A stretch of 64,000 bases of DNA from an uncultured Collinsella sp. (GCA_902470065.1 CABRFA010000001.1:1-64000); one strand, 5' to 3'. Positions 1-7,785 are shown, counted from the stretch's first letter. The notes: generated by a model not told the origin, from the letters alone. Numbers and translations are program-made.

Positions 1-416
1 TCGTCGAGCGCCAGGTCGCCGTAGACCTCGTCGGTGGAGACGTGGTGGTAGCGGACGCCGTGCTTGCGCGCGGCCTGCAGCAGGCAGAAGGTGCCCTCGA
101 CGTTGGTGCGCAGGAACGGCGTGGGGTCGGCGATGGAGTTGTCATTGTGGCTCTCGGCGGCGTAGTGGACGATGGCGTCGTGGCCCGGGACGATGCGGTC
201 CAGCAGCCCGGCGTCGCAGATGTCGCCGACGACGAGCTCCACGCGGTCGGAGGGCAGTCCGGCGATGTTCTCGGGGTTGCCGGCGTAGGTCAGCTTGTCC
301 AGGACGGTGACGTGCACGTCGGGGTGGTTATCGACCACGTAGTGGACGAAGTTGCTGCCGATGAAGCCGCAGCCGCCCGTGACGATGATGTTCCTGGGTT
401 CGAAGATCTCAGACAT
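1..416 (-). CDS. rfbB: dTDP-glucose 4,6-dehydratase, N-terminal part (cut by window start)
   Basis: Converts dTDP-glucose to dTDP-4-keto-6-deoxyglucose, the second step of dTDP-L-rhamnose synthesis in the cytosol. The visible N-terminus reads MSEIFEPRNIIVTGGCGFIGSN, a Rossmann GGxGFIGS nucleotide-binding loop. It is followed by the LDKLTYAGN and VHYAAESHND segments and the STDEVYGDL motif typical of RfbB. The gene runs off the left edge, so only about 138 residues are seen. It starts 12 bases downstream of the rfbA stop codon and is the last visible gene of the polysaccharide operon. The family call is secure; the missing C-terminus cannot be judged. Confidence 0.93.
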   Translation of the reverse strand, partial: MSEIFEPRNIIVTGGCGFIGSNFVHYVVDNHPDVHVTVLDKLTYAGNPENIAGLPSDRVELVVGDICDAGLLDRIVPGHDAIVHYAAESHNDNSIADPTPFLRTNVEGTFCLLQAARKHGVRYHHVSTDEVYGDLALD

Positions 417-428
417 GAGGGGTTCCTC

Positions 429-1328
429 CTAGTACTCGCGCGGGCTGTTGACGATCTCGCCGGCGGCGACCTTCCTCAGGTGCTGGCCGTAGACCGACTT
501 GCCGTAGGCCTCGGCGGCCTCCTCGAGCCCCTCGGTGGTGATCCAGCCGTTCTCCCAGGCGATCTCCTCGGGGACCGAGACCGGCAGGTCCTGGGAGTGC
601 TCCACGGCGCGGACGAACTCCGCGGCCTCGTGCAGGCTCTCCATGGTGCCGGTGTCCAGCCACGCGTAGCCGCGGCCGAGGGTGACGACGGACAGCGTCC
701 CCTCCTCCAGGTACATCTGGTTGAGCGTGGTGATCTCGAGCTCGCCGCGGGCGGAGGGCTCGACCCCATGCGCCTTGGCGGCCACGTCGCCAGGGTAGAA
801 GTACAGGCCGGTTACGGCATAGGAGCTCTTGGGCTCGGCTGGCTTCTCCTCGATGGAGACGGCCCTCCCCTCGCCGTCGAACTCCACGACGCCGAAGCGC
901 TCGGGGTCGTCCACGTGGTAGCCGAAGACCGTGGCCCTACCGGACTCTGCGTTCTGGACGGCGCGCGTCAGGTGGCGCGACAGGCCGTTGCCGTAGAAGA
1001 TGTTGTCGCCGAGCACCAGCGCGCACGGCTCGCCGGCGATGAAGTCCTCGCCGATCGTGAAGGCCTGGGCCAGGCCGTCCGGCGAGGGCTGCTCGGCGTA
1101 GGAAAGGTTCACGCCGTAGCGTGAGCCGTCCCCGAGCAGGCGCTCGAAGTTGGGCAGGTCGGTCGGCGTGGAGATGACCAGGATGTCCCGGATGCCCGCC
1201 AGCATGAGGGTGGACAGCGGGTAGTAGATCATGGGCTTGTCGTAGACCGGCAGCAGCTGCTTGGAGGTCACGAGCGTGAGCGGGTACAGGCGGGTGCCGG
1301 ACCCGCCGGCGAGGATGATGCCTTTCAT
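429..1328 (-). CDS. rfbA: glucose-1-phosphate thymidylyltransferase
   Basis: Makes dTDP-glucose from glucose-1-phosphate and dTTP, the first step of dTDP-rhamnose synthesis. The chosen ATG gives MKGIILAGGSGTRLYPLT, the canonical nucleotidyltransferase start with the GGSGTRL phosphate loop at residues 8-14. A longer in-frame ORF reaching 1424 would add unrelated residues overlapping the upstream gene, so it is rejected. The product is 299 aa, normal for RfbA. EKPAEPKSSYAVTGLYFY and GYAWLDTGT are typical sugar-binding segments. It lies 4 bases after the glycosyltransferase stop and 12 bases before rfbB, so the three are surely co-transcribed. Confidence 0.95.
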   Translation of the reverse strand: MKGIILAGGSGTRLYPLTLVTSKQLLPVYDKPMIYYPLSTLMLAGIRDILVISTPTDLPNFERLLGDGSRYGVNLSYAEQPSPDGLAQAFTIGEDFIAGEPCALVLGDNIFYGNGLSRHLTRAVQNAESGRATVFGYHVDDPERFGVVEFDGEGRAVSIEEKPAEPKSSYAVTGLYFYPGDVAAKAHGVEPSARGELEITTLNQMYLEEGTLSVVTLGRGYAWLDTGTMESLHEAAEFVRAVEHSQDLPVSVPEEIAWENGWITTEGLEEAAEAYGKSVYGQHLRKVAAGEIVNSPREY

Positions 1329-1332
1329 AGTG

Positions 1333-2499
1333 CTACAGCCTTCCGAGGAAAAGGTCTTCATAGCTGTCGGTGATGGACCGCCACGAATACCGGTCGCGGA
1401 TAACGGAGGTCGAGGCCGCATCAAACTCCTCGATCGACTTCCAGTCCATCATGTCCGCACGGTTAATAAGTTCAGCCAGGTCTCCGGATCCCTTACCCCA
1501 ATAAAGAGCCGAGTCCTCGGCGACCTCACGGTTGAAGCCCACGTCTAAAAGAAGATTCAGCCGGGTGGAAGCCAAGGCCTCCAGGAGGCTCGGATTGGTG
1601 CCCCCGACCTCGTGACCGTGGAAGTAGCCGTAGGCTTTCTCGCGGATCTTCTTCAGGAGCTCCTGGTCGTAGACGGTCCCGACGAACTTGATGCGTGGGT
1701 CGGACTTGAAGTGCGTCTTCCGCTCGAGCTCTGCGAGGAAGGAGTCGTCCACTCCCGTCACGAGCGCAAAGTCCCGCTTGGATTCGGAAGCCATGAACTC
1801 CCGGATCATGGTCTCGTAGTTGTTCTCAGGCACGAAGCGCCCCACAACCAGGTAGTAGCCGAAGGGCTCGAGGCCCTTCTCGGAGAGCCATCCCGTGAAC
1901 TTAGGGTCGTCGTCAGTGAGCAAGGAGCGCTTAATGTCGGCTCCGTAGGCGATGAAGGTCGTCTCTGGGTCCAGGTCGGCATACTCCCCGCGAATGTACT
2001 TCTCGATGTTCTTGGAGTCGCACACCATCAGGTCGGCGTGCTTGACCATCCCGCGCTCCGAGACCTTCCAGTACCTGCGGACGGGCGCGCTCCACTTGGC
2101 GCGCATCCACTCGTGGCCGTCGGGGTTCACGAGGACCTTGCCGCCAAGAGCGTGGATCCTGTTCACGTACCTGCCGAAGAACGGCCCGATGCGACAGGCC
2201 AGCACGTAGACGATGGGGTGCTCGACCCGGTTCTCCTCAATGTAGGCGATGCACCTCTTGAGGGCGTCGATGTCGTAGAAGATGGCCCTCGCGGCGCCGA
2301 CGGGCCTGCGCAAAACGTTGAAGCAGTGCGCCCCGTTGTGCTCGAACTCGCTGACTTGCTCGGCGGAGTCCACGGCGCACGCCACGTGGTACTTGATGTC
2401 GGGCGAAACCTGATTCTCGGTTAGCTTCTCCACGAACGTCTCGTAGCCGCCGTAGTTTGCCGGAATCCCCTTGGACCCGATGATGAAAACATGCTGCAT
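1333..2499 (-). CDS. rhamnosyltransferase-like glycosyltransferase (DUF1972 plus GT1 type)
   Basis: 388 aa. The N-terminus MQHVFIIGSKGIPANYGGYETFVEKL is the hallmark of the DUF1972 domain seen in beta-1,4-rhamnosyltransferases of capsule and rhamnan synthesis. The C-terminal half looks like a GT-B glycosyltransferase, with HGHEVGGTNPSLLEALAS as the nucleotide-sugar binding region. Its start codon overlaps the stop of the upstream sugar transferase by one base. Placement immediately before rfbA/rfbB suggests the donor is dTDP-rhamnose; that is inference. It probably adds the second sugar to the lipid-linked unit at the cytosolic membrane face. Confidence 0.85.
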   Translation of the reverse strand: MQHVFIIGSKGIPANYGGYETFVEKLTENQVSPDIKYHVACAVDSAEQVSEFEHNGAHCFNVLRRPVGAARAIFYDIDALKRCIAYIEENRVEHPIVYVLACRIGPFFGRYVNRIHALGGKVLVNPDGHEWMRAKWSAPVRRYWKVSERGMVKHADLMVCDSKNIEKYIRGEYADLDPETTFIAYGADIKRSLLTDDDPKFTGWLSEKGLEPFGYYLVVGRFVPENNYETMIREFMASESKRDFALVTGVDDSFLAELERKTHFKSDPRIKFVGTVYDQELLKKIREKAYGYFHGHEVGGTNPSLLEALASTRLNLLLDVGFNREVAEDSALYWGKGSGDLAELINRADMMDWKSIEEFDAASTSVIRDRYSWRSITDSYEDLFLGRL

Positions 2500-3260
2500 T
2501 AGTACGCATCGCTCCCGTTGAAGACCTCCAGAACCGTGAGGAAGACGATCTTGAGGTCAGTGACAATTCCGCGCTTGGCTATGTACTCGAGGTCCCGGCG
2601 GACCATGCCGTCGAAACCGGTGGAGTTGCGCTCCGTAACCTGCCAGAGTCCGGTGATGCCTGGCTTCACGGCGAGCCGTTGCAGGTCGTACTCCGTGTAC
2701 TCAGCGACCTCGTTGGGCAGCGGCGGCCGCGGGCCGACGACGGACATTTGCCCCAGGAACACGTTAAGGAACTGCGGGAACTCGTCGATGGAATGTTTGC
2801 GGATGAACTTCCCGATCCTGGTGACGCGGGGGTCCTCCTTCATCTTGAACATGGCGCCGTCGATCTCGTTCTGCTCCTTGAGCTCGGCGAGGCGCTCGTC
2901 GGCGTCCCTGTACATGGAGCGGAACTTCCACATGCGGAACGTGGTCAGGCTTCCGTCGGGGCGGGTCTGTCCCACTCGGATCTGGCTGTAGAAGGGGTTG
3001 CCCTCGCTCTCCAGGCGGATGGCCGCGGCAAGCACAAGGCTGGGGACGGCGATGACGGCAAGCACGCAGCCACTGAACACGACGTCAAAGGCGCGCTTAA
3101 CGGCGCGGTAGGCCAGGCGCGAACGATCCCAGTCCATGATGGATTGCATGGCCTTGTAACGGCCGACGCCCTCGCGCCGGTCCATGGCCTGAGCAATCAG
3201 TGCCGCCCCCACGGGCGCATCAGTTGCATATTGATTTTTATCCGACACGTTCTCTTCCAA
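2499..3260 (-). CDS. initiating sugar-phosphate transferase (undecaprenyl-phosphate type)
   Basis: Transfers a sugar-1-phosphate to undecaprenyl phosphate, starting a polysaccharide repeat unit. About 253 aa with one hydrophobic segment near residues 55-80, so it belongs to the short PglC-like class without the extra N-terminal membrane helices of WbaP. The core bacterial sugar transferase motifs are present: KFRSMY, RKHSIDEFPQFLNV, MSVVGPRPPLPNE and KPGITGLWQVTER. The start is uncertain: TTG at 3260 is the longest, GTG at 3248 is also possible. Both lie inside the 3' end of the NusG-like gene, indicating translational coupling. Confidence 0.9.
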   Translation of the reverse strand: MEENVSDKNQYATDAPVGAALIAQAMDRREGVGRYKAMQSIMDWDRSRLAYRAVKRAFDVVFSGCVLAVIAVPSLVLAAAIRLESEGNPFYSQIRVGQTRPDGSLTTFRMWKFRSMYRDADERLAELKEQNEIDGAMFKMKEDPRVTRIGKFIRKHSIDEFPQFLNVFLGQMSVVGPRPPLPNEVAEYTEYDLQRLAVKPGITGLWQVTERNSTGFDGMVRRDLEYIAKRGIVTDLKIVFLTVLEVFNGSDAY

Positions 3261-3861
3261 AGCTTCGTCCGCGGGTCGGGGATCCTCCCTGTTCTGTGTG
3301 GCGACCGCCAGCAGCTAGGCGATCGCCTTTTTTAAGGTTTCGCATTATGCGCTGCTCGCTTGAAAGCACGGCGAGGCCAACGCGAGTGGTAACGCATCGG
3401 CCGCACAGGTTGAGCTCCAAATAAGCAGTGCTCTTGCGTCTGTTAATGTTTTTGATGAGGCCCTCGTGGCCCAGCAGCGGACCTGCCGTCACTACGACCT
3501 GGTCACCGTCTTTAAGGGCCTCGCTCATGGGCACTACGCGGTCTCCCCTATGCGTAAAGCCGCCAATAAGCTGGACCTCTTCTTTTGCCAGCGGCACAAA
3601 CAAACCGTCCTGGGAAAGCACCCGGGCAAAGTCGTCCATGCGTAGCAGATACTGTTGCACGGTTCGGGGATCTGCCGTATCGCAGATAAGATAACCGGGA
3701 AAGAGCGGCTTGGTCGTATCGATCCATTCGCCGTGTACCTTGATCTCGGTCAGAAATTGTGGGTAAAAGAGCTCCTGCATGGCGCTCGCCGGCACCATGC
3801 GCTCGATGCGCTCGCGCATTACGTCTTCGCGACCGTTAATGACCTGGATCACATACCACAC
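3238..3861 (-). CDS. NusG-paralogue transcription antiterminator (LoaP/RfaH/UpxY-like)
   Basis: Specialised NusG paralogues ride RNA polymerase and allow it to read through terminators in long polysaccharide operons. The N-terminal NGN domain starts WYVIQVINGREDVMRERIERM and contains the LFPGYLICDT segment. A KOW-like region (GDQVVVTAGPLLGHEGLIKNI) lies near residues 125-145. About 207 aa. GTG at 3861 gives the usual VWYV start, with AAGGGGG 8 bases upstream; GTG at 3870 and 3867 are alternatives. It is promoter-proximal in a polysaccharide operon, the classic location for such regulators. The housekeeping nusG is expected elsewhere. Two hairpins in the leader may be its target. Confidence 0.85.
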   Translation of the reverse strand: MWYVIQVINGREDVMRERIERMVPASAMQELFYPQFLTEIKVHGEWIDTTKPLFPGYLICDTADPRTVQQYLLRMDDFARVLSQDGLFVPLAKEEVQLIGGFTHRGDRVVPMSEALKDGDQVVVTAGPLLGHEGLIKNINRRKSTAYLELNLCGRCVTTRVGLAVLSSEQRIMRNLKKGDRLAAGGRHTEQGGSPTRGRSFGRERVG

Positions 3862-3898
3862 GAGCACCACCCCCTTGCTGTCTTACGTGTGGCTCACG

Positions 3899-3957
3899 GG
3901 GTTTGGGTATGGCTTCGCCAGGGCGCTTGTGCGCGAAGGCGCTCCATATTCAAACCC
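3899..3957 (-). promoter_or_regulatory. leader hairpin just upstream of the NusG-like gene
   Basis: Read on the minus strand, GGGTTTG (3951-3957) pairs with CAAACCC (3899-3905). An inner ATGG/CCAT and a CTTCG/CGAAG pair continue the stem around a GC-rich loop. It lies about 40 bases before the NusG-like start codon and has no U-tract, so a regulatory RNA element is more likely than a terminator. The pairing is seen directly; its role is inference. Confidence 0.55.
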
Positions 3958-4060
3958 TGAGCCCAGTTAGACAAGCACGTGGCTCTGCCCCACCGTGAAC
4001 GGTATGTATAGGTGCAGTTGCTAGAGACGCGGACGTGTATCGCAAAATGACCGCGACCCC

Positions 4061-4118
4061 AGCTGGCTGCGTGCGAACCAGTCAAGCGGGAACAAAACTG
4101 GACCGCACGCAGCCAGCT
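4061..4118 (-). promoter_or_regulatory. perfect 15-bp inverted repeat in the polysaccharide operon leader
   Basis: AGCTGGCTGCGTGCG (4061-4075) and its exact reverse complement (4104-4118) enclose a 28-base loop. In RNA this would be a very stable hairpin. It has no U-tract on the operon strand. It is the second hairpin in the leader and is a candidate recognition element for the NusG paralogue encoded next. Confidence 0.6.
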
Positions 4119-4153
4119 GAAAGACTGCTACGTTAGGCATACAAACTACTAAA

Positions 4154-4186
4154 TACTTGCATATCGTAATTAACCTAATGCAAGTA
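4154..4186. promoter_or_regulatory. 9-bp inverted repeat, possible operator near the operon promoter
   Basis: TACTTGCAT (4154-4162) and ATGCAAGTA (4178-4186) form a perfect inverted repeat with a 15-base A/T-rich spacer. The surrounding AT-rich stretch (4140-4200) is the most promoter-like part of the intergenic region for the minus-strand operon. No clean -35/-10 pair with 17-base spacing was found. Confidence 0.35.
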
Positions 4187-4596
4187 AATAAAATTGCATG
4201 ACTTCATTATTGGAGCTCGTGGTGTTTCTGGCACCGCCGTTACGGCCGGATGCTGATCGACCCTGAGCTGTGTGGCTTGCTGGAGCCGCGAGCACAGTTG
4301 AACTCATGTATCGATAGGTATTCTAGCACAAGCTGATAGCGAAACTGATTTGGGTTACGTTGGACAACATATCGTTCATTTAACGTGTTCAACGTTGTTG
4401 TTTTGGGATGTTGTTCACATTGTGCAGGTTATTGAGGTAATGGCGGTGATTAGGGGCGTTCCTGAAGCCCAAGTGAAGCAGCGAGCTGCGCCGATAATCG
4501 CGTTTGACTAACAAACTATGTACAGACATGGGAAATAAATTGTGCAACTTTTTGTTGGAGCGTGCGAGGGTTTGTGGTGCGAGGTGTTTTGGCATG
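4187..4596. other. intergenic stretch with no recognised gene
   Basis: About 410 bases between the leader of the polysaccharide operon and the tRNA-Ala terminator. Base composition is lower in GC than the genes on either side. Short ORFs on both strands show no recognisable protein character. No further structured element was recognised. Confidence 0.5.
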
Positions 4597-4627
4597 AAAA
4601 AAGGCCTTCGGAATTCCGAAGGCCTTT
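4597..4627 (-). terminator. intrinsic terminator of tRNA-Ala
   Basis: On the minus strand AAAGGCCTTCGG-AATT-CCGAAGGCCTTT is followed directly by further T residues (A run at 4597-4602 on the plus strand). It sits 11 bases past the tRNA 3' end and is a textbook rho-independent terminator. Confidence 0.85.
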
Positions 4628-4637
4628 ACATTCACGA

Positions 4638-4713
4638 TGGTGGAGACGAGGGGAATCGAACCCCTGACCTCTTGACTGCCAGTCAAGCGCTCTCCCAGCT
4701 GAGCTACGCCCCC
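4638..4713 (-). tRNA. tRNA-Ala (anticodon GGC)
   Basis: Read on the minus strand it begins GGGGGCGTAGCTCAGCTGGG and ends CGTCTCCACCA, with CCA encoded. The anticodon stem CTTGA/TCAAG holds loop CTGGCAG, giving anticodon GGC. The T arm is AGGGG-TTCGATT-CCCCT. All four arms fold normally and the length is 76 nt. Confidence 0.96.
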
Positions 4714-4726
4714 GTGACGTCGAAAT

Positions 4727-4755
4727 ACTATAGGGGAATGTTTTGCTTGACGCAA
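4727..4755 (-). promoter_or_regulatory. sigma-70-type promoter of tRNA-Ala
   Basis: On the minus strand a -35 TTGCGT (4750-4755) and a -10 TATAGT (4727-4732) are separated by exactly 17 bases and lie 14 bases before the tRNA 5' end. Confidence 0.7.
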
Positions 4756-5003
4756 GGGGGAATTTTGATTGATTGTCGTATCTTACGGGTTTTCCTGGGA
4801 TGGGACTGAATTAGCTATTTTGGCGGGTATGAAAATAACCTATTGGGTTTATTAGTTTTCTGGTTGAAAAAAGTCTCCTACCATTTTGTTAAGCCAATGG
4901 TTGGATTTTAAGCGGAGCAACTCATTGAAGTTATAAAATCTCTGGTTGAAATCGTCTTTGCCAGGGAGGACCGACCACGGCCGAGAAGTTCGCGTTCGAC
5001 TAC

Positions 5004-5249
5004 GTGAACGAGATTTTGGGTATCGTCAACTACGTGCGCGAAGTGCTACGCCCCGCCTTCACTACTGGGACTGCCGAGCCGCATCTCAATCGCATCATCG
5101 CGTGCAGCAGCCTGACGATTGGCCCGCGCATCGACGTCCCGGAACCGCTCTTCGCGACCGAGCCCGACCGCGACGACGAGATGGTGGATGAGTTTATCGA
5201 ACCGAGGACAGATCTGAGAATCGACGCAGAAACGGGCGAGGTGTTATGA
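5004..5249 (+). CDS. small protein of unknown function, possibly truncated, first of a two-gene cassette
   Basis: 81 aa from a GTG. The reading frame stays open back to a stop at 4947 and adds about 18 plausible residues (including TTAEKFAFDY), so a remote start or 5' truncation is possible. The protein is acidic at its C-terminus (EPDRDDEMVDEFIEP). No family is recognised. Its stop overlaps the start of the following gene as ATGA, which implies translational coupling. Codon use looks like a genuine gene although the flanking DNA is AT-rich. Confidence 0.5.
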   Translation: MNEILGIVNYVREVLRPAFTTGTAEPHLNRIIACSSLTIGPRIDVPEPLFATEPDRDDEMVDEFIEPRTDLRIDAETGEVL

Positions 5250-5944
5250 GCATAGCAGCAATTGTCGATTGGGAGCCCATGCCCTCTACGTGTTTAAAAT
5301 GCAGCGACAACGAATACGGGTTCCCCACCGTCGTCTGCCGTACGCCCAGCAGACTTGTGGAAGAGTGCGAAAAAGCCTTCGACGCAGGGCTGCTGCTCGC
5401 CGCTTTGACTCTCGTAGTGACCATCCCAGACGTATGCGCAAACATCGACGGGACGGATTACCGAAAATGGTGCAAGGAGTACCTGGAGCTCCCGAACGAT
5501 GGGAGAAAAATGACCAATGCGCGCAAGGGCGAGAAGCGCCCAGATGAGATAAAAGAGGGGTTTAAGACGATAGAGGATCGAGGCATCTTTACGGCATCGG
5601 ATCTCTATCAGCTTCGCTGCGCGGTGATCCATGCGGGGTCATCGGTCATCGAGGGAAGGGGCGAAGCGTATAGCCCCTACAAAGCCATCGGGGTTTGCGT
5701 ACAGGGCGATGCGCGCGGGATAATCGCGAGTTATGGGCATAAAGGAATCGGCCATGGAAGCCAACAAGACTGCGAGTTCGATTGCGTCGTCAAGCTTGAA
5801 GGGCTCATCTCTCTCATAGCAAAGGGTGTGTGGAAATTCGTCGAGGAAAACCCCGAGCGCGATCGAGAATACTCAACGGGGAAAGGACTTTCCCGCCAAG
5901 GCGTGGTGGACTTCAGGCCTTTAATCAAAAAGCAAAGTTGTTAA
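5246..5944 (+). CDS. hypothetical protein with HEPN-like motif
   Basis: 232 aa, not assigned to a named family. Residues about 35-65 form a hydrophobic helix-rich stretch (EECEKAFDAGLLLAALTLVV). Near residues 121-132 it has LYQLRCAVIHAGS, in which R-x4-H matches the Rx4-6H signature of HEPN domains, frequently RNases in toxin and defence proteins. The rest looks globular with no signal peptide. It is coupled by ATGA overlap to the small gene before it and lies in AT-rich flanks. A role in defence or as a toxin is inference from the motif and context only. Confidence 0.6.
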   Translation: MSIAAIVDWEPMPSTCLKCSDNEYGFPTVVCRTPSRLVEECEKAFDAGLLLAALTLVVTIPDVCANIDGTDYRKWCKEYLELPNDGRKMTNARKGEKRPDEIKEGFKTIEDRGIFTASDLYQLRCAVIHAGSSVIEGRGEAYSPYKAIGVCVQGDARGIIASYGHKGIGHGSQQDCEFDCVVKLEGLISLIAKGVWKFVEENPERDREYSTGKGLSRQGVVDFRPLIKKQSC

Positions 5945-5981
5945 GCATGTGGTTAGATTTGCATACGAGCGGGTTGTTAGT

Positions 5982-6051
5982 TAAGTGGTTGGATTAAACA
6001 GAATCCCGTTTGCGGAAACCAAACAATCGTTTAACAACTTCCAACCACTTA
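5982..6051. repeat. inverted repeat after the HEPN-like gene
   Basis: TAAGTGGTTGGA (5982-5993) and TCCAACCACTTA (6040-6051) are perfect 12-bp inverted arms separated by 46 bases; inner ATTAAAC/GTTTAA extends the pairing. A related sequence, aatggttggattttaa, occurs near 4893-4908 before the cassette. It could be a terminator-like structure or a boundary remnant of the cassette. Confidence 0.45.
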
Positions 6052-6113
6052 TTTTACTTACCCTTTTTTGCGTTGCCAAAATTAGCCAATTCAGCCCCGT
6101 CCCGATAAAACCC

Positions 6114-6755
6114 TCACGCCAGCAAATAGCCGATCGCAACGCCTTGATGGACTTGGATCTTGGCCGTACCCCTAACGACATTGGAGATGCCGGTGTCAGC
6201 CAGTAGTCCCAGGGGGCTGTGATTTAGCTCCCATTCTAGGCCGTGTTCGCTTACCTCGGTGTTGGGGGCAATGGCGATAATGGAGAACGTCTTGCCTTCG
6301 GCGCCTTCGATGGTCCACGATTCACCTGCGCGAAGGATGCGGGCCGTGGTCTCGTCCTCGGCAATCCAGACTGGGGCGTCATCGTAGCCTGCGAGCAGGC
6401 CCAGTACGGAAAGCGCCATATCAGGACGGCCGCCGGTGGCGCAGGTCGCAACTACTTCGGCACCCGGCCAGCGACGGCGGACGGAATCGAGCGCCAGCGC
6501 AAGATCGGTATAGTCCTTGTAGGGGTCGTGGCGCTCTACCTCAAAGTCGGTGGCGGCATCGACCAACGCGCGGCCCGCATCACTCACCGTGTCGGCATCC
6601 CCCACATATACTTCGCAGCCCAGGCCGACGTTTATCAGCGCGTCGAGACCGCGGTCCACGGCGACAACGTGGCCGCACTCCCCCGCTAGCCGGCGCAACA
6701 GATCCGCGCTCGCCACCACGGGCGAGCCGCACACCACTAATACCTTACAAGCCAC
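6114..6755 (-). CDS. thiN: thiamine pyrophosphokinase
   Basis: Transfers pyrophosphate from ATP to thiamine, giving thiamine diphosphate in the cytosol. 213 aa, normal length. Motifs in order: VAVDRGLDAL near residue 31, VGDADTVSD near 51, YKDYTDLALAL near 79 (the catalytic acidic cluster), TGGRPDMALSVLGLL near 106 and SNVVRG near 190 in the C-terminal thiamine-binding domain. The start is GTG at 6755, 9 bases after the HAD phosphatase stop, so the two form an operon. Assignment to thiN rather than a general kinase rests on the TGGRPDM and SNVV motifs. Confidence 0.88.
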   Translation of the reverse strand: MACKVLVVCGSPVVASADLLRRLAGECGHVVAVDRGLDALINVGLGCEVYVGDADTVSDAGRALVDAATDFEVERHDPYKDYTDLALALDSVRRRWPGAEVVATCATGGRPDMALSVLGLLAGYDDAPVWIAEDETTARILRAGESWTIEGAEGKTFSIIAIAPNTEVSEHGLEWELNHSPLGLLADTGISNVVRGTAKIQVHQGVAIGYLLA

Positions 6756-6764
6756 AGGTCTCGC

Positions 6765-7454
6765 CTATCCCTCATACGCAAGAACGTGAACCAAATCCAG
6801 CTCCTCGTAGCTGTCGATAAAGATATCGCAGTTGGCACGCACATCGTCGCGCTTCATGCGGCCGTGCGGGTCATAGATGCCCACACGCTTAAAGCCGGCG
6901 GTGCCAGAGCTCTTAAGGCCAAAGACCGCGTCCTCAAACACCCACGCGCGCTCAAACTTGTGCCCATGGCGCTTCTCCAGGCGGCGCAGCGCCAGTTCGT
7001 ATACATCGGGGAACTGCTTGGAGCGTCCCGCCTCACCCGTGGTGGTCACAAACTCCATGTACGCGTCGAGCCCGGCACCTGCTAGCGCAGACTTAACCAG
7101 CTCGGCCGGCGTGGACGTGGCAACGCACATGGCAATACCGGCCTCCTGCGCCTGCTGCAAAAATGTCAGGAGCCCCTCGCGAGGCGGCACCTTGGAGTAC
7201 CCATCAATCAAAATCTCGCCGAGCTCGCGATACAACTCCTCGCCGTTCGCGCCAATGCCCCACGTGTCGTGGTAGGACTGGCACTCATCCTCCAGCGACA
7301 GGTGCTCAAATTGGGCAAAGTCATCCACGGTCACGTCAATCCCGTGGCGGTGCAATAACTCGGGCTGGGCATAAGCCCAAACGGGGGTGCTATTTACCAG
7401 CGTGCCGTCGCAATCGAAAATAAAAGCAACCTTGGGAGCGGCGGTATGGGACAT
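6765..7454 (-). CDS. HAD-superfamily phosphatase (beta-phosphoglucomutase-like subfamily)
   Basis: 229 aa from the ATG at 7454; an in-frame extension to 7475 is less likely. HAD motifs: I FIFDCDGTLVNS with the nucleophile Asp, II CVATSTP, III Lys in AGRSKQFPDVY, IV WVFEDAVFGLKSS. A helical cap lies between motif I and II, as in beta-phosphoglucomutase and phosphoglycolate phosphatase types. The substrate cannot be told from sequence. It is divergent from glgB with a 330-base control region rich in TGGTAAA motifs, which hints at a sugar-phosphate role. Confidence 0.82.
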   Translation of the reverse strand: MSHTAAPKVAFIFDCDGTLVNSTPVWAYAQPELLHRHGIDVTVDDFAQFEHLSLEDECQSYHDTWGIGANGEELYRELGEILIDGYSKVPPREGLLTFLQQAQEAGIAMCVATSTPAELVKSALAGAGLDAYMEFVTTTGEAGRSKQFPDVYELALRRLEKRHGHKFERAWVFEDAVFGLKSSGTAGFKRVGIYDPHGRMKRDDVRANCDIFIDSYEELDLVHVLAYEG

Positions 7455-7476
7455 AAACGTACCTTTCGATGTCAAA

Positions 7477-7564
7477 TGGTAAACAAACTGCTAAAAACGT
7501 TTTACCAAACGTCAGCCTAACGATTTTGAAACCTTAATTGGTAAAACTGTCAAGAGTTTTACCA
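7477..7564. promoter_or_regulatory. cluster of TGGTAAAAC-type operator-like motifs between the HAD gene and glgB
   Basis: Four copies: TGGTAAAC (7477-7484), inverted CGTTTTACCA (7498-7507), and a perfect inverted repeat TGGTAAAACT-GTCAAG-AGTTTTACCA (7539-7564, 10-bp arms, 6-base spacer). The same motif recurs upstream of the GH13-GH77 gene. The arrangement suits a dimeric transcription factor controlling both divergent genes. The regulator is not identified. Confidence 0.6.
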
Positions 7565-7660
7565 CGGTAATTCTGCCAGTGGTATAAACATGGCGCTTAC
7601 CGATTAAACGCCCCCGCAAATCCACTTTCGTTCATAAAACTAACGCACAGGTGTTATCGT

Positions 7661-7714
7661 AGTTTCTGCCGAAAGTTCCACCGAGCACGCGAGGTGGAAC
7701 GAATCACAGAAACT
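7661..7714 (+). promoter_or_regulatory. nested hairpin in the glgB leader
   Basis: Outer arms AGTTTCTG (7661-7668) and CAGAAACT (7707-7714) and inner arms GTTCCACC (7675-7682) and GGTGGAAC (7693-7700) form a symmetric two-stem hairpin with a 6x6 internal loop and a 10-base apical loop. It lies 70-90 bases before the glgB start. Direct observation; function unknown. Confidence 0.55.
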
Positions 7715-7785
7715 TCGCCGTCCCTTCGATTCGTGCAGCCTTGGACCTTTCGCATCTAGTCACCAAGGCAACACGCTGCCGTGTC

